NCBI RefSeq assembly: GCF_005780165.1
Contig: NZ_VAUV01000005.1
Location: 248,001-312,000 of the forward strand
Length of the DNA stretch: 64,000 bases
Origin: Phragmitibacter flavus
GTDB taxonomy: Bacteria; Verrucomicrobiota; Verrucomicrobiia; Verrucomicrobiales; Verrucomicrobiaceae
Reading direction: 5' to 3'
Positions 62,715 through 64,000 of the stretch are shown here, one piece after another. Below the pieces are notes generated by a model, which saw only the letters and a program-made list of their open reading frames with translations, searched no databases and was not told where the DNA came from. How positions within the stretch are numbered: the first letter of the stretch is position 1; each line of letters opens with the position of its first letter. The translations under genes were made by a program, and so were the position numbers.

Positions 62715-64000
62715 ATGAAAACACTCGTTTATTTGGACCACTTAATTCAGCGTGATGGTCTTTTGTATGAACGATCTGGAAATCAAGCTGGTGACATTGG
62801 TGACTACCGTAAGACTTTGTTAATCCGTGACCTTGAGAACTCAGGACAGCGTGCCTTGTTACGTAAACCTGACTTTCAGCGAGCAACATATGCTTGGAGT
62901 CCGAAAGATTGCGTCGACCTTCTGGAAGCTGTTTTGACTGAACAAGTGGTTCCAAGTGTAATTCTCTGGCTTGACTCTTATGGTAGCCAATACGTGCTTG
63001 ATGGAGGACATAGGATCTCAGTCCTCCTCGCTTGGATAAAAAACGACTGGGGTGATGGGCCAGAGGTTCGTGCATTAGGAGACGAACATTTAGAAGAAGC
63101 TGCAAAAGAGGCAGCTGACCAAGTAAGAGATCTATTGAAAGAACGGAGAATCGGCACTTTTGAGGAGCACAAACAGGCAATTAATGTTTATGAATCAATG
63201 ACTGACAGTGGCCGAGACCCTAAGGTTCTTATGGCTGATAGCATGTTGATGATGGCCAACAATTATCGTCGTTGGCAATCCGTTGAAGCTGGTTTTCCGA
63301 TTTTGTGGGTGCGTGGTGATTATCAAAAAGCAGAGGAGTCTTTCCTGGCTATCAATAAAAGTGGGCAACGTTTGTCTGAATGGGAGACTGCTCTAGTAGA
63401 AAACCGAACAGGTGCATTTGCGCGAGTTGTGATGTCAATCGCATTTCCTAATAGAGCGCGTCACTGTTGGCCCAGCCAGGACCTTTCAAGCACTGAAAAA
63501 GCACATCTGCAGGTAACTACAAGTAAAATCACTGAAATAAGAAAGAGACTTTTTGAATACCCTTACCTGCAGCCGATACGGGATTATAAGCAACCTCTTT
63601 TAGGGCATCCTGCGGCTCAGCCGGATAGCGGGCCTACATATGTAGCAGAAATTCTTACGGTCGTAGAAGGCCGCAGAGGATTGCCGTCCGATACACGAGA
63701 TCTATTGCAGCGCGATAAAAGTAGTCAAGGTTGTGATGTCATCAAAAATGCGGAAAGATTGACCTCCGAGACTTTAGAAGGCTTGGACAATATATATGGT
63801 CCGTCGCCTCGATCGCTGAGCATCATGCCGCTCGTCTACTGTTACAACGGTGAAGGCCAATGCGTGCGTGCACTACTGTATGGGTTTCTGCACTGGATAA
63901 TTAGTGGAACAGAAACTCAAATTACCAATAGAAAATTTGCGTTCACGTATTACAGAAGATCGTTTGAAGCTGTCCTTCTGACCGAAAAGCGAAATATTGT
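62715..64000 (+). CDS. DUF262 domain protein (GmrSD-like), truncated by the window end
   Basis: 428 complete codons from the ATG at 62715 with no stop before the window ends. The DUF262 (ParB/Srx-like) domain shows LLRKPDFQRATYAWSPKDCVDLLEAV, VPSVILWLDSYGSQYVLDGGHRISVLLAW and INKSGQRLSEWETALVENRTGAFA. The DGGHR motif is the DGxxR nucleotide-binding site of such proteins. In GmrSD and similar defence systems it powers DNA cleavage by an attached HNH (DUF1524) domain, which would lie beyond 64000. The 315-bp gap before it (62400-62714) is AT-rich with no gene. Confidence 0.85.
   Translation, partial: MKTLVYLDHLIQRDGLLYERSGNQAGDIGDYRKTLLIRDLENSGQRALLRKPDFQRATYAWSPKDCVDLLEAVLTEQVVPSVILWLDSYGSQYVLDGGHRISVLLAWIKNDWGDGPEVRALGDEHLEEAAKEAADQVRDLLKERRIGTFEEHKQAINVYESMTDSGRDPKVLMADSMLMMANNYRRWQSVEAGFPILWVRGDYQKAEESFLAINKSGQRLSEWETALVENRTGAFARVVMSIAFPNRARHCWPSQDLSSTEKAHLQVTTSKITEIRKRLFEYPYLQPIRDYKQPLLGHPAAQPDSGPTYVAEILTVVEGRRGLPSDTRDLLQRDKSSQGCDVIKNAERLTSETLEGLDNIYGPSPRSLSIMPLVYCYNGEGQCVRALLYGFLHWIISGTETQITNRKFAFTYYRRSFEAVLLTEKRNI

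Larger units (their letters stand above)
29833..64000. mobile_element. Integrated plasmid-like mobilisable element (left end and body; right end outside window)
   Basis: From the broken tRNA-Arg to the window end, the gene content is that of a plasmid or ICE: ParA, iterons with RepA, toxin-antitoxin, coupling ATPase, MobF relaxase, ArdC, umuDC, recombinase and defence genes. Base composition is visibly lower in G+C than to the left. The integrase that used the tRNA site may lie beyond 64 kb, because the only recombinase seen (48876) is a minimal catalytic domain. No mating-pair genes are visible. Confidence 0.82.

Overview
The window looks like a piece of a Verrucomicrobiota chromosome (a Verrucomicrobiales-type bacterium is my best guess) carrying a large integrated, plasmid-like element. 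The lineage guess rests on gene content: an HpnD-type squalene/phytoene synthase, an exosortase fused to an EpsI domain, a sucrose-phosphate synthase beside a phosphatase-glycosidase, and RAYT/REP repeats. G+C is visibly high from 1 to about 29.8 kb and visibly lower afterwards. I did not compute either value.

Region 1 (1-29.8 kb) is ordinary chromosome. It holds an hpnD / membrane protein / lepB operon on the minus strand, uppP, glnB, a DUF2062 protein, and a two-gene sucrose locus (SPP-glycosidase fusion, then SPS). These are followed by cell-wall hydrolases (Amidase_2, M23, LysM lipoprotein, Amidase_3) and an RsbW-RsbV-RsbU partner-switching operon. Next come DUF2721, OsmC and tatC, then a RAYT transposase ORF running through REP repeats into a Nudix domain. 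After that are argH, fur, tRNA-Gly(CCC), an exosortase, an M29 aminopeptidase, folA, an MBL-fold hydrolase, 5-formyl-THF cyclo-ligase and apaG.

Region 2 starts at a tRNA-Arg(UCU) gene that stops in its anticodon loop (29802-29840). Everything to the right is foreign. The left edge carries an unrecognised two-gene module: a possible winged-helix protein overlapping a PD-(D/E)xK-like nuclease. A plasmid backbone follows: ParA with a small partner, an iteron origin, RepA fused to a DnaA domain I, a Phd/ParE-type toxin-antitoxin pair, a membrane J-like protein, a coupling ATPase, a candidate oriT and a MobF relaxase operon. The coupling ATPase and relaxase suggest transfer by conjugation or mobilisation, but no mating-pair (VirB/Tra channel) genes are visible here.

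Region 3 (44-56.5 kb) holds exported proteins of unknown role, a prepilin-like protein, and two genes sharing a motif. A small tyrosine recombinase lies between perfect 25-bp inverted repeats, which suggests an invertible segment. The rest is ArdC antirestriction, a small nuclease, a secreted SNase and umuDC. Region 4 (56.5-64 kb) is defence-like: the ietA/ietS ATPase-protease pair, a Fic protein and a DUF262 protein cut by the window end. Two copies of a 74-nt sequence with compensatory stem changes (51.3 and 60.4 kb) look like a structured RNA. A second repeated leader sits upstream of two small genes (53.5 and 61.0 kb).

The best candidates for undescribed biology are the two-gene module at the element edge, the recombinase with inverted repeats, and the repeated RNA-like sequence.
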